64,000 bases of DNA from positions 62,001 through 126,000 of the forward strand of contig MU401518.1 in assembly GCA_022579005.1 (NCBI GenBank). The letters are read 5' to 3'. The notes beneath the pieces were generated by a model. That model was not told the DNA's origin. It searched no databases and saw only the letters and a program-made list of their open reading frames with translations. This DNA comes from Poronia punctata (taxonomy: Eukaryota > Ascomycota > Sordariomycetes > Xylariales > Xylariaceae). A program made the translations under genes and the position numbers. Shown in pieces: positions 24,925 to 36,280 of this stretch; within the stretch, counting starts at the first letter, position 1, and each line of letters opens with the position of its first letter.

Positions 24925-26029
24925 GAATCACATATACATATCCCCACAGCATTATAACGCGAGCAAGAGCAGCGCGTCTATGTTCGTATATGCACCCTCG
25001 TTAAGGTGGAGCTCTGGCCTCCCCATGGGGCAGAAGTCTAGAAGCTCATCGACCGCATCCTCACTAGAAGATATGTCCATCCCTGAGTCTGACACCTTAT
25101 CCCTCTCGCCAACACATCCTGACGGAAGACAGAAGTTGCAGGACACTCCCTGCTTCACGTCGTCTTTCTAGAACACCCTGTTGGCACTAGGCCCGAGAGA
25201 TACATGAATCTAGGTTTTGTTAAGGGGTAAATCCCCCTAATGATCGGAAGGTTGGTCTTATGGTCATATTTATTAACCATTTCCCCCCCTCGAAGGAAAA
25301 GCTTTAGGCTTACCCCTATTCCTATACACTCGTACGACCAAATCACATCTCGTCTCGAAAACACAAGTAACATCACAAGTAGATAGGCCTCGTATCGCAA
25401 GATGATAGCATATGATATTAAGTACTATTAACGTAAGACTAGACTTAAGAATGAGTATAGGTCCTACTGTAATCAGTACATTCTATATGGAAAAAAACCC
25501 AATTTCGCTCTATAAGAACCAACTATGCCTTAGATGATTTTCCAGTCAGACACTCCGAGCTTCGAGAATGAAGACTAGTGTCCCCTATACCTAAGTTCTT
25601 AACCCATAGAACCCCTGGTCACCTATGAAAAGTGGAGGGGTGGACGTCGCTGTTGAAGGTGGCAATACGGACATAAGGGAACAAGCGGTAGACAGTTGAC
25701 CTCCCAGGGCCCCGGACATTTACCAGGCTTCTTCAGGGAGACGTCTGACTTATCCCTTCTTCGAGGGCAGGGGAATAATAGGTAACTAACCTAGGCCTTC
25801 CGTTTCACCTCGACATATCAAGGAAAGTCCTATTCAATGTTAAGCTGTCACTCCAATCAATCATCCGAACAGACTCACTTGTTGTGCCTAAGACTGGGGG
25901 CATCCATCAGTAGAAGCTCTAGGCTAGCAGGAAAAGCTGAGTCCCAGTGACGGCGACGCCTACTATGGGTTCCATGCAGTTTAGCTAGAGTAGAATCCGG
26001 AAGCGAACAAGTGCCATATGTTCTTAGAG

Positions 26030-26080
26030 TAGGGAAGAGAGATAGGAAGAGAGATAGGAAGAGAGATAGGAAGAGAGATG
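26030..26080. repeat. Tandem repeat, 12-bp unit, four copies
   Basis: Four head-to-tail copies of a purine-rich GGAAGAGAGATA unit. Confidence 0.8.
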
Positions 26081-28291
26081 GAATACAAGAGTCCCGGGAA
26101 GAAGTATATATACCTATCGAGTTAAGCCTATGTAGGTAATCAGTTGCTGACCTATGATGGAGACTGTATATGTATGTACCAAAAAGGGGTCAGGGGTAAC
26201 CTAACCATAATATCCAAATGTCCTCTCGCTTTCCAAGCCGGACAAAGCCTCATTTTTAAAAGTGATATACTAGACCACAGATATCTCTTATCTTTGAAGG
26301 TTCGATATAAGGTTACCCAGTCCACAACTACGATATTACACCTAGTCGATCTGCATGGGCGAGGGGAGATACTGGCAAGTGGTTCAACCCCGCCCCCCCG
26401 CCCCCCCAATGAGTTTGCCTACCCTGTAGGAGCTTCGATAGGCAAACAGAGGAACAACTCCCCGATAACAGATCAGATCTTGATTACCTCTAGGGTAAGT
26501 ACGAAATACAGGGGAAACCAGATCTCCCCCATGATAGAATTTTACAAAAAAAAAAAAAAAAAGTCCCAGCGTAGTGTTGCAGAGCGGTACACCAGCCGTT
26601 GTTCTCCGAGTATCACCAACCTATCACGAAACCAACGCGACCCCTTTCTGTGTCCCAATGACAGAGGACAGAAACCTGAGGGATTCAACATAGCAGTCAA
26701 GGATCTTTGATAGAAACCAGGAGTCCGATCCAACCGATTGACTAACTAACGGGATCCTAGGTATTCTATGTCCCCTTAACATCCATGTGTCCTAAAACCC
26801 AATACTCCAATACTCCCACCACTATCTATCTCTATTCGTCTATCAGGTCCTCGGCCTACACTATTTAATTTGAGGGATTCTCATGGAAGATAACATATGA
26901 ATGACGAGTAGGGTTTACTGTCACTCTCCTAATCTGCCGCCCCTGAGTTAGAGAACGGGAAGAAAGAAATAGGGAAAGGGTAAGAAGTATGTTAGTGGCC
27001 TACCAGATAGTAAAGGGGAAGGTGACCATCTCGCGCGGGCCACATCCAGAGAATATGCGATTCACTCTCGTTTACTATCTCTAGTCTCGGATCTCGGAGG
27101 GTCACGTGTTGGTCTTTCAGGTTTTTTTTTTTTTTTTTGTTTTTTGACAGGTGCGAGACATCTAACCGGAATACGGGAATGATTATGGCGAACTACATCT
27201 TTAAAGCAGGAGAAAGGCCGCCAAAAAAAAAATGGGAGGGAACATCAGCGCTTGCTTCCGTGCTCGACCTTCAATATTGATTAACCGTGATTGAAGAAAC
27301 ATAGGGAGGCTTCCGACAACTGGCTTACTATACATGTGGTCCAGCTACCTTAAATTTTAATACCGGGCACCGAGAAATGCCGCCTACTAAGAGGCGCATC
27401 CGGTATCAACAAGCCTATGTACTACCGTAATCTTCTATATAATGGACTGTATTTAGGTAATCCGACACACTTTTCGAGGTCTGTAATGATAGCCAAGATC
27501 GCATCCAGTCTTAGTGCACTATCAGAGACAAGAAATGCCAAGGCCTGTGGTTAATACGACTGCCGTTGTTGGACAGATCAGTCGACATTTGCAGCTATCA
27601 CGGACCGCTCGGGGATAGCCCCGTACAAGATCCAACGCATATAAAGTTCAAGGCGCAGAATCCTCGAAATTCTAGTAGCGGTGCACGGGGTTCATTCTCA
27701 TATTTTCATCCTAGCTAGGTAAGTAACCGGTATAAGATACTAATTATGATAATAGTTTACTGGCAGGGAGTTTATGTAAACAAGACGCAAGTGCGGGCTA
27801 TCTAGGTACATAACATATGGCACCTAATATCTTCAGGAACAAGGGGCAGGTAGACTACCTAAGGTAGGTTAGACCGCTCCCGTCCACGTCAGAACATAGA
27901 CCAATGAGAAACACAGCTTTCCGAGCCAACCAATTAACTTCTTGCGAGTTAGTTGCATTTCCATTTATTGTATCCAATTAAAAGCAATCAACATAAACAT
28001 ACTCGTACTCGGCCAAGGGAACGGGCACGGGCACGGGACGGGAACGGGATGGTAATTTTGACAATAATATTATGTATCCATGTAGGTGAAGTAGCGGTGC
28101 CGTGGGTGCCTATCGTACGAGTATGTATCAGTATTTGATACCTATTCTAGGTTAGCGAGAAACGTCCGGTACCGTATTACCTATTTCCTCCCTTGACTCC
28201 CTAACGGTGTCGCAAACATACCATGAGGTACCTATCCTAGCTATCTGCCTCTTGCATAAATCCGGAGCTACATATATTCCCCCTCGACGTC

Positions 28292-30025
28292 ATGGGAAAG
28301 GACAATACCAAATCTTTGCCTGGGACTCGCAAGAGAAAAGTGAAAACAGGATGCCTTACCTGCAAAGCCCGTCATGTGAAGTGTGACGAAGGGCGGCCGG
28401 CTTGTCACCGTTGCGTCTCCACTGGCCGCAAATGCGACGGTTACGGTATTTGGGGAGGAGGGGGGAATGTGTCCAATAACGCGGGGGAGCCACTGTCGGT
28501 GGCAGTGTCTGGGAACGATACCGGCTCTCTAGCGCGTGACATATCCAACCATTTCAGTGCCCTAAGTGCCCAGCAACGATCATACTTTTCATGGTTCAAG
28601 TACCGAACCTATGCCAAACTCCCGCTTCCTTATACTACCCCCTTCTGGCACACGCTGGTTCTTCAGGCGTCTACGGCCGAGCCTGCTATTCTGCACGCCG
28701 TGCTGGCACTAGGCTCGGCACACCAAAAGGTTACCCTCACACATGACGAGCACGAGAATGCCAAGGAACCGTATCCTGCATTAGATCCCCAGCAGCAGTT
28801 CATGCTACATGAATACAGTCGGGCTATTCGCGCCTTGCAACCGTATTTCTCCAACCAGGACAAGAGATCTATTCATGTGGCTCTTGTTACTTGTGCCTTG
28901 TTCACCTTCTTCGAGAATCTCTTGGGCCGTTATGTCGCCGCCAACGCACATCTCCACTGCGGCCTGAGGCTCCTAGCAGAGCTGCATGATCCCGTCAGCC
29001 AGCTCGACGACGACAGCATCACCGCTTACGGCCGCGGATATGTAGACGACTGGATTATCGAGGTATTCATGAGGTTGCATGTCCAGGCAGCCTTGTTGGG
29101 CCAGGGGTTGATCAGGCTACACTCGAGCATGCTGGTGTTCCCACTAGGACCGATGCCTAAAAGCTTTCAATCTACCCAGCAAGCCGGAAACCTACTGGAC
29201 CGGGTGATGCTTGACATTTTGCAGCTAGCAGATCACTGTTCGTCAAATACTATGGCAGGTCACCCGGTTCTTCCCGCCTACATCCTTCTTTGCAAGCAGC
29301 GATTACAGCGGGAGCTCGACCTCTGGCTAGCGGCATATCACTCCACAAACTTGGACGACCACGGCGAATCCGCCCCAGCTGAGAAGTTTTATATGAAGAT
29401 GCCCCGGGCTTACCATACGATGGCCACCATCATCCTCAACACGTGTTCGTGGCCTGTATGCGAGAGGATGTTTGACTTATTTACGGCCGATTTCATCTTC
29501 CTGATAAAGCAGCTGGTCGGGATTTGGGTGGCCCACATCACCCGGCCGATATGGCGTATTGATCCTCGTATTGCGCTTGAATCCCCTCGCAGCGTATCCC
29601 ACACGGTTGGCGACAAGGGATGGATCCCTCTACTCTACTTTGTTGCGGTCAAATGTCGGGTCCATCGGATCAGACACCAAGCTAGAAGACTACTTACTAG
29701 AACTGTGCATAAAGAAGGCACTTGGGACAGCTTTCTCACGTTGGCCGTCGTCAGCGAAATCATCAGACTCGAAGAAGGGGATTTCTACCGGTCGTCTGGC
29801 GCAGATGATAGCTTCGATATCACAGTCGTGCCTACCGAAACGGACATATCGCAAACACCATTACCTGACTCGCGTCGCTTGTACAATATTCAGGTTCGAC
29901 TACCGGAGCATCCTTTAGGGGTTATGACCCTGGCGTATGATATAAAAGAGGAGAATGGAAAGGGGGTTTTAAGGAGAGAAAGGTGCTATAATCTCCGGAC
30001 GAGACATTGGGTAGATGATGTATAA
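28292..30025 (+). CDS. Zn(II)2Cys6 fungal transcription factor
   Basis: A single-exon 577-aa regulator. The N-terminal binuclear zinc cluster is complete, with Cys21, 24, 31, 38, 41 and 48 in the C-x2-C-x6-C-x6-C-x2-C-x6-C spacing. It is preceded by a basic RKRKVKTG arm, and the whole (KTGCLTCKARHVKCDEGRPA) is typical of Gal4-class DNA-binding domains. From about residue 80 the protein resembles the fungal-specific middle homology region of the Fungal_trans_2 type (SFWHTLVLQAS-like segment with ILHAVLALGSAHQ). The target genes cannot be read from sequence. The gene lies about 9 kb from the polyketide synthase with four unrelated-looking genes between, so a role as cluster regulator is possible but not supported. 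The start ATG follows a plausible leader and leaves the zinc cluster at the usual distance. Confidence 0.9.
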   Translation: MGKDNTKSLPGTRKRKVKTGCLTCKARHVKCDEGRPACHRCVSTGRKCDGYGIWGGGGNVSNNAGEPLSVAVSGNDTGSLARDISNHFSALSAQQRSYFSWFKYRTYAKLPLPYTTPFWHTLVLQASTAEPAILHAVLALGSAHQKVTLTHDEHENAKEPYPALDPQQQFMLHEYSRAIRALQPYFSNQDKRSIHVALVTCALFTFFENLLGRYVAANAHLHCGLRLLAELHDPVSQLDDDSITAYGRGYVDDWIIEVFMRLHVQAALLGQGLIRLHSSMLVFPLGPMPKSFQSTQQAGNLLDRVMLDILQLADHCSSNTMAGHPVLPAYILLCKQRLQRELDLWLAAYHSTNLDDHGESAPAEKFYMKMPRAYHTMATIILNTCSWPVCERMFDLFTADFIFLIKQLVGIWVAHITRPIWRIDPRIALESPRSVSHTVGDKGWIPLLYFVAVKCRVHRIRHQARRLLTRTVHKEGTWDSFLTLAVVSEIIRLEEGDFYRSSGADDSFDITVVPTETDISQTPLPDSRRLYNIQVRLPEHPLGVMTLAYDIKEENGKGVLRRERCYNLRTRHWVDDV

Positions 30026-31092
30026 CAGCTTGTATGCTCTTCCAGTGCCACTCGATTGAAATTTCCCCTTTTCAGAGGATATATGCTATGGTAGCATATA
30101 CAGAGTACCACAATTTCAGTTGCGTATTTACACATACGTGTATGTGTACGAGTACATTGTTAGGAACGGGCATCAGGCCAAGCATACTTGTCTGTAACTA
30201 AGTTGTATCTTGGATGTTGAAATATAAAGCTACAAGTGGCCACATGCATAACTCGAGATACGTCATGCACGTTTAAAGCGTTATCACCAGTATAAAAGCC
30301 TGCTTAACCCGAATTGTCTTCTTTACTAGCATATTCCAGAACAAAGTCCCACTCGATAGTACTATACCAGAGGTAGACTAGACTACTGAATACCTGGCAA
30401 GGTACGTATACATCAAGAAGAACGAGTCACCACCAGCAACTTGACCACAGCCTACACGTAGTCACACCAACCTGGTATTCATGTGCCTAGAATAAGTGTT
30501 CTTTCTAATAGGAAATCTTAGACGGAAGATATTCCAATCTCCTCATAACTCACTCATACTTCTTTGGATTTGGGCGTCCAAAAACCGCTAGAAACAGACG
30601 TGCCTCATAATCCATCAACTCTCTCACTCCACTTTGAGAGTCGATAGAAAGAGATGGAATAGCGTGGCAAGCAAGCTGGGCTCAGCTCCAACGACAGCTC
30701 AGGCGAGTAGAATGAATAGGCAGAATAAGAGGTAGGTCTTATCCTTTCCGTCAAATATGTGTAGATGTCCTACAAAGGGCGTCAATGACACAGATGTAGT
30801 CAGTGTAACACTCACATGATATATCCCTACAGCTTGCTGGCAAGCATATTTTGTTCTGTCCTGCCTTCCGATACGTCCCTTTATTATCTTTTACGTCTTT
30901 CCTCTTCTCGTTATTTCATGGATCCACATCTCTGGTATGGGAAGAGCTTTACTATAAGCACATAACTGTACCTTTGTCGGGTCACACTGGCGATCGCTTT
31001 CAAGACATGATAATCGTATAGTACCTAGCTGACTTTATCTACCAGACCAATCATCTATTACATAAACTGCTTGACGTTATCTCCTAGGTGTA
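30026..31092. other. Intergenic region
   Basis: About 1.07 kb between the Zn cluster gene and the kinase gene, both on the plus strand; 3' flank of one and promoter or leader of the other. One TACGAGTA octamer near 30148. No gene seen. Confidence 0.5.
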
Positions 31093-33002
31093 ATGGACTC
31101 TTCCGATGATTCAAGGCCATCGAAAGCTTCGGCGGACGACGATGTCCAGAGCATCAGTAGGTCCTCGCGGGAGCACCCCGAGGATCAAACACTGCCACTC
31201 CTGGATTCTCGAGATGCAGTTGGCATGGAAAGGCATCGGAATCTGATGCTTGCCAGCTTGCTTGAAGACTACTATCGCAGCCGTGCTTTGGAATTTCTCA
31301 ACGCCACCAACCCCGCTCAACGATATACGAGGCAATCGCCAGAAGTCGAGGCGGTTGCACATCGATTGTTCACCCAGGCAGGTGGAGTACTTTCGTCGAG
31401 TGGCTTGATTTCTCCGAGAGCAACATCAGATGAGGCCCAGGCGGCACGACGTCGGTTCCTGACCGGTCTTGATAGTCTCGTCTCTGGGTCGCAGACGCCG
31501 ACCATGATAGAATCCATGCGTAACCTGATGGTCCAGACGCCACATATTGATCTTGGGCCCCGTCCTGCCAACGACCTACAGATATCCTTGCGGCAACCGC
31601 ATTCCCCTCGCAGCCACTATAGATCAACTTTTCGAGAGGATCGAATCTTGGGGAAAGGTGGATTCGGAAAGGTCTATCAATGCTACAATGTCTTAGATCA
31701 GAAGATGTACGCCGTGAAGAAAATAATACTGCCGCCAAAACTGGTCAAGAGTTATTCGAACGGACGGCATGATGATCTTCAACACATCCTAAGGGAGGTA
31801 AAAGCTATGGCTATGCTTGACCATCCTAACGTTGTTCGTTACCACGCGACATGGTTCGAGGAACCGCAGCAGTTACCTGAACTGCCGAGTGGCATAGGTA
31901 AGATAGGATGACTCTACGCTGTTTCTTCGATATCTATATCCTGACTTTTCTGGGGTTGTGGATAGGGAATCATAACATAGCAGAACCGCGCTCACGGGGC
32001 CGCCGGCTATTGCTCGAGAGCCATCCATTTGACTACTTCAGTGAGCAGGCCCCCTCGGGGAGCGATGGTATCATATTCGGAGAGGACACATTGTCGCACC
32101 CAAGTGTGGCCAAAGACGGTACAGATCTGGATTTGGATAACGGAGGGTGGCCCGATGATGCCACGCCGGCGCTCGGGTCCTTCGAGACATCCTCGGCTTC
32201 CGGAAGCAGCATTTTTGCAGGTGGCGTAACCGAATCGGAAGGGGCGATTCCCCATCAAGAATCATTGGAAGCGAACGTCCACGCGCTGTATATACAGATG
32301 TCTCTATACCCGATGACATTGTCGCAATTCATATCTCCGTCGACCTCTTCAACTACGGATTTGCGGCATTGTTTTCACCTTGTCCCGACGCTTCGCTTGA
32401 TCAGCTCCATTCATGACGGCCTACAGTACATACATTCCAAAGGGCTGATACATCGAGATATCAAGCCCGGAAACATATTCCTCTCCCTCCCCGCGGTGGC
32501 CTTCGAGGGTGGATATTGCAACCTCGGGTGCAAAGTATGTACAGCCACTGATGAGGCTGCGCCTGATCCCATGTGGCTGAACCCTAGGATTGGTGATTTT
32601 GGCTTAGTACATCAACTTGCCAAACGCGAAGTGCCGTCGTCGTCGTCCTCTGTGGATACGGAAACAGCGAGAAGCGCAGGCACGACGTACTACCAGCCGC
32701 CGCGGAGGGGCGAGGTAAAGGACGAGAAAATCGACATCTTCGCCCTCGGGGTAGTACTAGTTGAACTACTATGTCGCTGCGAGACCGCAATGGAACGCGT
32801 TGACATGCTAAAGGATCTACAGACTGGGAAAATCCCCCCAGATATCCGACGAAATATTCGCGCTGAGGGGCACGATGCGGATACAGAAGACAAGGTCATA
32901 CAACTAGTGTCAGCAATGATCAACGACGACCCGGAACAACGATGGTCTGGATCTCAAGTCCGCGAGAGACTTCTAGAGTTGTTAGATAGATGCGGTGGCT
33001 AG
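31093..33002 (+). CDS. HRI-like eIF2-alpha protein kinase
   Basis: Probable stress-activated kinase that phosphorylates eIF2-alpha and lowers translation; resembles the second (non-GCN2) eIF2-alpha kinase of filamentous fungi. Exons 31093-31897 and 31966-33002 (intron 68 nt) give 613 aa. Residues 1-175 are a non-kinase N-terminus. The kinase domain then shows the glycine loop LGKGGFGKVY (186-195), the VAIK-type lysine in AVKK (207-210) and DLQHILREVKAMAMLDHPNV. A roughly 100-residue acidic and Ser-rich insertion (about 270-370), the hallmark of eIF2-alpha kinases, precedes LYIQMSLYPMTLSQFI. HRDIKPGN (431-438) and DFG (479-481) are intact. The activation segment ends GTTYYQPPRRG where most kinases have an A/S-P-E motif, so the usual glutamate is missing. 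Assignment to the HRI branch is by overall pattern. Confidence 0.82.
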
Positions 33003-33527
33003 GTAACGTAACAAAGGTTACACTCATACACGTACATATTTTGGGCCACTCACCTTCGGCCACTGACACGTGCTGTCCTCACACGCGTCTAACGTACTTT
33101 ACTTGACTGATCAATAGAAGTGGATAGAAAACCCGTACGCTGTCCCACATAGAATAGGCAGTAAAGGTTGCGGTGTATGTAGACCAGTGATATCAAAGAA
33201 ATGCCAACAAAGGAGAAATAAAGACAGTTACAAATGACCTACTGTTTAGAGTTTGAGTGCTTCCAACTATGTTTTGTATCACAGCTTTGAAACAGCTTGC
33301 TCATGACAAAGCAAGGGGGCATTGGTCTTATAGTTGCAAGCACACTACTATAAAACAATTCCCATTGTCGGCCAGGTCTTGCTTTGTTGAGGGCCTGTAT
33401 ATAACAACTCCGTCTATCTACCATCAACACACCCCAAAAATTCATATAACGAGAAAGCGCCCCTTTTAGAAAAGATAACAAGCACTATCCAAATAAGCTT
33501 TCACAGCCACACTGACTGAGCACAAAA
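33003..33527. other. Intergenic region
   Basis: About 0.5 kb separating the kinase from the small unknown gene; nothing distinctive seen. Confidence 0.5.
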
Positions 33528-33998
33528 ATGTCTCACGACTACGGAACGTTCCCTCTCAACGACGGGATATGCCGGGCAATAACCCGCAACATCAAAAACG
33601 GGACCGACACCCGTCTCGAAACAGCAATGCTCCTGACAAACATGTACGCCCACTTCCTCCAAATCCTCTTCACAGAGAGCCCGGACAACGAACACATGGA
33701 GCGTGGAACCGACGAGTGGGTGAAGCGTGTCGCCGTCGATCCTCGGATATCAGAAGAAGCGACTTTCGCATTCTGCGTCGTCATGTTACAGGAAGACATG
33801 CCGGATGTGTCTCGTCGCGTCACGGCCTGGCTTAGAAGGATAGGTACGAGTAATGTCAGGATCGAGGACGAGAGGGTTCTGCTGTTTCACTATTTCCGGC
33901 TTCGACATGCTGTGGTTACTGGTAATCCGCCGCAGGCCACGGATGTGCTTTTTGATCTTCGGAGTGTTGCGGGTAAGATGGCTGAACTTTGGGAGTGA
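33528..33998 (+). CDS. Uncharacterised 156-aa protein
   Basis: A single-exon frame with a good translation context (CACAAAAATGTC). I do not recognise the family. The protein is hydrophilic, with no signal peptide or membrane segment, and appears largely helical (ETAMLLTNMYAHFLQILF, EERVLLFHYFRLRHAVV-like stretches); it has two Cys-poor halves and a Trp-Glu C-terminus. The coding sequence is G+C-rich with C/G-biased third positions, unlike the surrounding spacer, which supports a real gene. It lies between the kinase gene and the thioesterase-like gene on the same strand. It could be a lineage-specific protein or a small regulatory protein; no function is proposed. Confidence 0.6.
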   Translation: MSHDYGTFPLNDGICRAITRNIKNGTDTRLETAMLLTNMYAHFLQILFTESPDNEHMERGTDEWVKRVAVDPRISEEATFAFCVVMLQEDMPDVSRRVTAWLRRIGTSNVRIEDERVLLFHYFRLRHAVVTGNPPQATDVLFDLRSVAGKMAELWE

Positions 33999-34833
33999 AA
34001 AGAAAGACTAAGGTAGCGGCCGGACCCCTCGGCTCAGGCTGTACGTACGAGTCACATGTGGGCCGTGGCTTACCGACGACATGATGTTGGGAGATTTGGC
34101 ATTGATATGAAATCTTTATTTACTAAATGCAGCCTTGACACCTTGATCTCTGTTTAGATCCAGATTCTACTGATTTACAACTCTGAAATTGAGATGTTGA
34201 ACCTCAAAAACGTGCATGTACTTTGTAGTGATGTACCCCTGGAAATAAGTGCCTCGGCTGCCCCGCTGTATTCAGTCTGGATACGGTAGGTAGGTACTGT
34301 GTACCCTTGCCCCCACGAGTCGGTACCTCTCACGTCAGATGGGAAACGGCGCGTCGCCGAGGTCGTGATGGTTTCTGCCTTGTCGTAGTGCACACTAAAA
34401 ATTTAGGGTGAGCGTCGCACACTGTTATCTACTGGTGTTTTTTTTGTTGAATCAATCTTTTTTTCTAGTCTAGTCATCGCTATTGTAGATTTGGCTGTTG
34501 TATGCTAATACATTCTTGCTCTTTCTCTTTGCATGTTCAATTAGAATCGTCTTTCTTCTTTCATAGACGTCGGGTCGGTCCCCGGCCTTGATTTTGCTCA
34601 CCCATCATCTTATCTCCGTATGCCTTTTGCGCCGAGTAATGCCCTTCTTGGAAAGTGTACAAGTACGGCCATCTGTTTTATAAGAACGGCCAATCTCTGG
34701 GCGATTGCATTGGTCATACTGGCGGCAGGTGCGATCTGGTCTCGAATTAAGCAGTCGTCCCCATCATCTCCGTCCGGGCGAGTCGCTTCAGGGCCTCCCA
34801 AGAAATCTCGTGCGACATAAGGCAGCTGTCGCA
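33999..34833. other. Intergenic region with an upstream reading frame
   Basis: About 0.8 kb. At 34620-34820 a 66-codon frame begins with ATG, encodes a hydrophobic segment (LWAIALVILAAGAIW) and ends 13 bp before the start of the next gene. It could be an upstream ORF or a short separate gene; it is not counted as a gene here. Confidence 0.4.
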
Positions 34834-35919
34834 ATGGCGTCTGCCGTCGGCTCTTTACACAGGCTGACTAAAATCGCCGGTCCATTCATTTTGCCAGCAA
34901 TAGCATATGGCGCGTACAAGGGGAATGCGGCGGGAGTCATCGAGGCCTTCTTCACGGGGCCAGGGAGGACAAGTCGCATCGTTGCGCTTCTTGTGATCCT
35001 GGTCAACTGGAAGAGTTTGCCCTTGGCCTGGACAGTACGTACTAGATATTTGCGCATTCATATCTTTTGCTTTCTGATCAACTAACCATGTTTCTTGCCT
35101 TTTGTCCAGTTCCGAATATTCAACGCCATGGTCTCGCATTTCATCGTCCGCTCGTTCCACAAGCATACCCCCGACAAACTCTTCCAACCAGTCGTGACCG
35201 AATCGCACGTCACGCTCCTCGAAGTAGACTACAACATCCACAAGTCGAACTCGACGTACTTTGCCGATCTCGACGTCAGCCGCTCACACCTGGTCGCTCA
35301 CCTCCTCGCGCGAGGATGCCACATGGTGGCCAGAAATACCGCCACGAAGCTCGTCGTCGACCCCGCCGACCCCTCGCGACCCGCTAGGGGCAAGCTCGGC
35401 GTCATGCTCGGCGGCGTCCAGTGTACCTTTAAGAAGGAGATAAAGCCGTACGCGCGATATGAGATGTGGTCGCGCGTCTTGAGCTGGGATCGCAAGTGGA
35501 TGTACATTGTCACGCATTTCGTCGAAAAGGGCGCGGGGAAGCCGGGTGCACAATCGGAGCAGTGGCAGAAGAAGATTTACGCGTCGGCCGTGAGTAAATA
35601 TGTCTTTAAGCTAGGCCGTTTGACGGTACACCCGGCTGTGCTCATCGAGGCAAGCGGTATGCTTCCGGAGCGGCCTGGCGGATGGATTAGAACGGAGGAG
35701 GACAGCTTCGCGAACCCATCTGTTACCACGAATGGAAAAGAGAATGGACATGCGCAAACCGACACTGCTCAGTCTACTACTGCCTGGGACTGGGAGCGAA
35801 CAGAAGAAGAGCGAAGAAAAGGTCTCGAGTACGCAGAGCACTTTGCGGCTCTCGATGACCTGGTTACCGGTTTCAAGCCGGACGAAAATGCGATAATGGG
35901 ACGGTTCGGTCTAGGTTAA
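34834..35919 (+). CDS. Hotdog-fold thioesterase-like membrane protein (THEM6-like)
   Basis: Exons 34834-35034 and 35110-35919 (intron 75 nt, donor GTACGT) give 336 aa. The N-terminus is hydrophobic: a short segment around FILPAIAYGAY and a second, SRIVALLVILVNWKSLPLAW, which would anchor the protein in a membrane. The rest matches the fungal thioesterase/thiol ester dehydrase-isomerase family: SHVTLLEVDYNIHKSNSTYF, then ADLDVSRSHLVAHLL, and MLGGVQCTFKKEIKPYARYEMW, a pattern seen in 4HBT_2-type hotdog proteins. These are widespread in filamentous fungi, sometimes labelled capsule biosynthesis proteins, and their substrate is not known. The C-terminus has a disordered stretch (about 235-270). 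The start at 34834 is used because the preceding part of the same frame has no ATG. A role in releasing the nearby polyketide is conceivable but not supported by position. Confidence 0.8.
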
Positions 35920-36280
35920 CAACATTGTTGCGCCACCTTTTTGACATATTTTAATGAACGCAGCACTAAAGCGAACGTGGAATGAAACCCCTATGCGCGC
36001 ATATAGATCTGGTTTATAGAGTTTTTTTATATTACAAGTTGTAATGGGGCTATCGCTAGCATCCTTCTCAACCTTGTTTTTTTATAGTTTTAAATACAAG
36101 GACCGATCGTTTAAAGTTTCCACTTCCACGACAATTTAAATTGTCGCTGGTAGGAAACCGATCCATTACGGGATATTTTTACATGACGCCACCACTCCGA
36201 AAATGTTCATTTCCCCTGCCCCGACACTCCCAGGCACTCACTCCCCTCTGGTTGCTCAACTAAAAAATCATTTGGATAGT
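35920..36280. other. Intergenic region between convergent genes
   Basis: About 0.36 kb between the 3' ends of the thioesterase-like and CFEM genes. It contains an imperfect palindrome around 36129-36146 (GACAATTTAAATTGTC), a possible stem near the transcript ends. Confidence 0.5.

Larger units (their letters stand above)
20886..28291. other. 7.4-kb region with no supportable gene
   Basis: The first kilobase should contain the atfA promoter. Beyond that I find no frame with a recognisable domain, codon pattern or splice structure; the longest (26144-26710) crosses poly-C and poly-A runs. The region has normal base composition, so it is not RIP-degraded. It contains about ten TACGAGTA/TACTCGTA octamers, a poly-C/poly-A tract (24896-24924), the tandem repeat at 26030-26080 and a T-run at 27121. 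The last few hundred bases should hold the promoter of the Zn cluster gene. Confidence 0.5.

Noticed and set aside
26144..26710. 188-codon plus-strand frame in the gene-free interval
   Set aside because: Runs through poly-C and poly-A tracts, shows no domain, and has no coding-like pattern.
28292..30025. Zn(II)2Cys6 protein as the pathway regulator of the PKS cluster
   Set aside because: Four apparently unrelated genes and about 9 kb lie between; no binding-site evidence links them.
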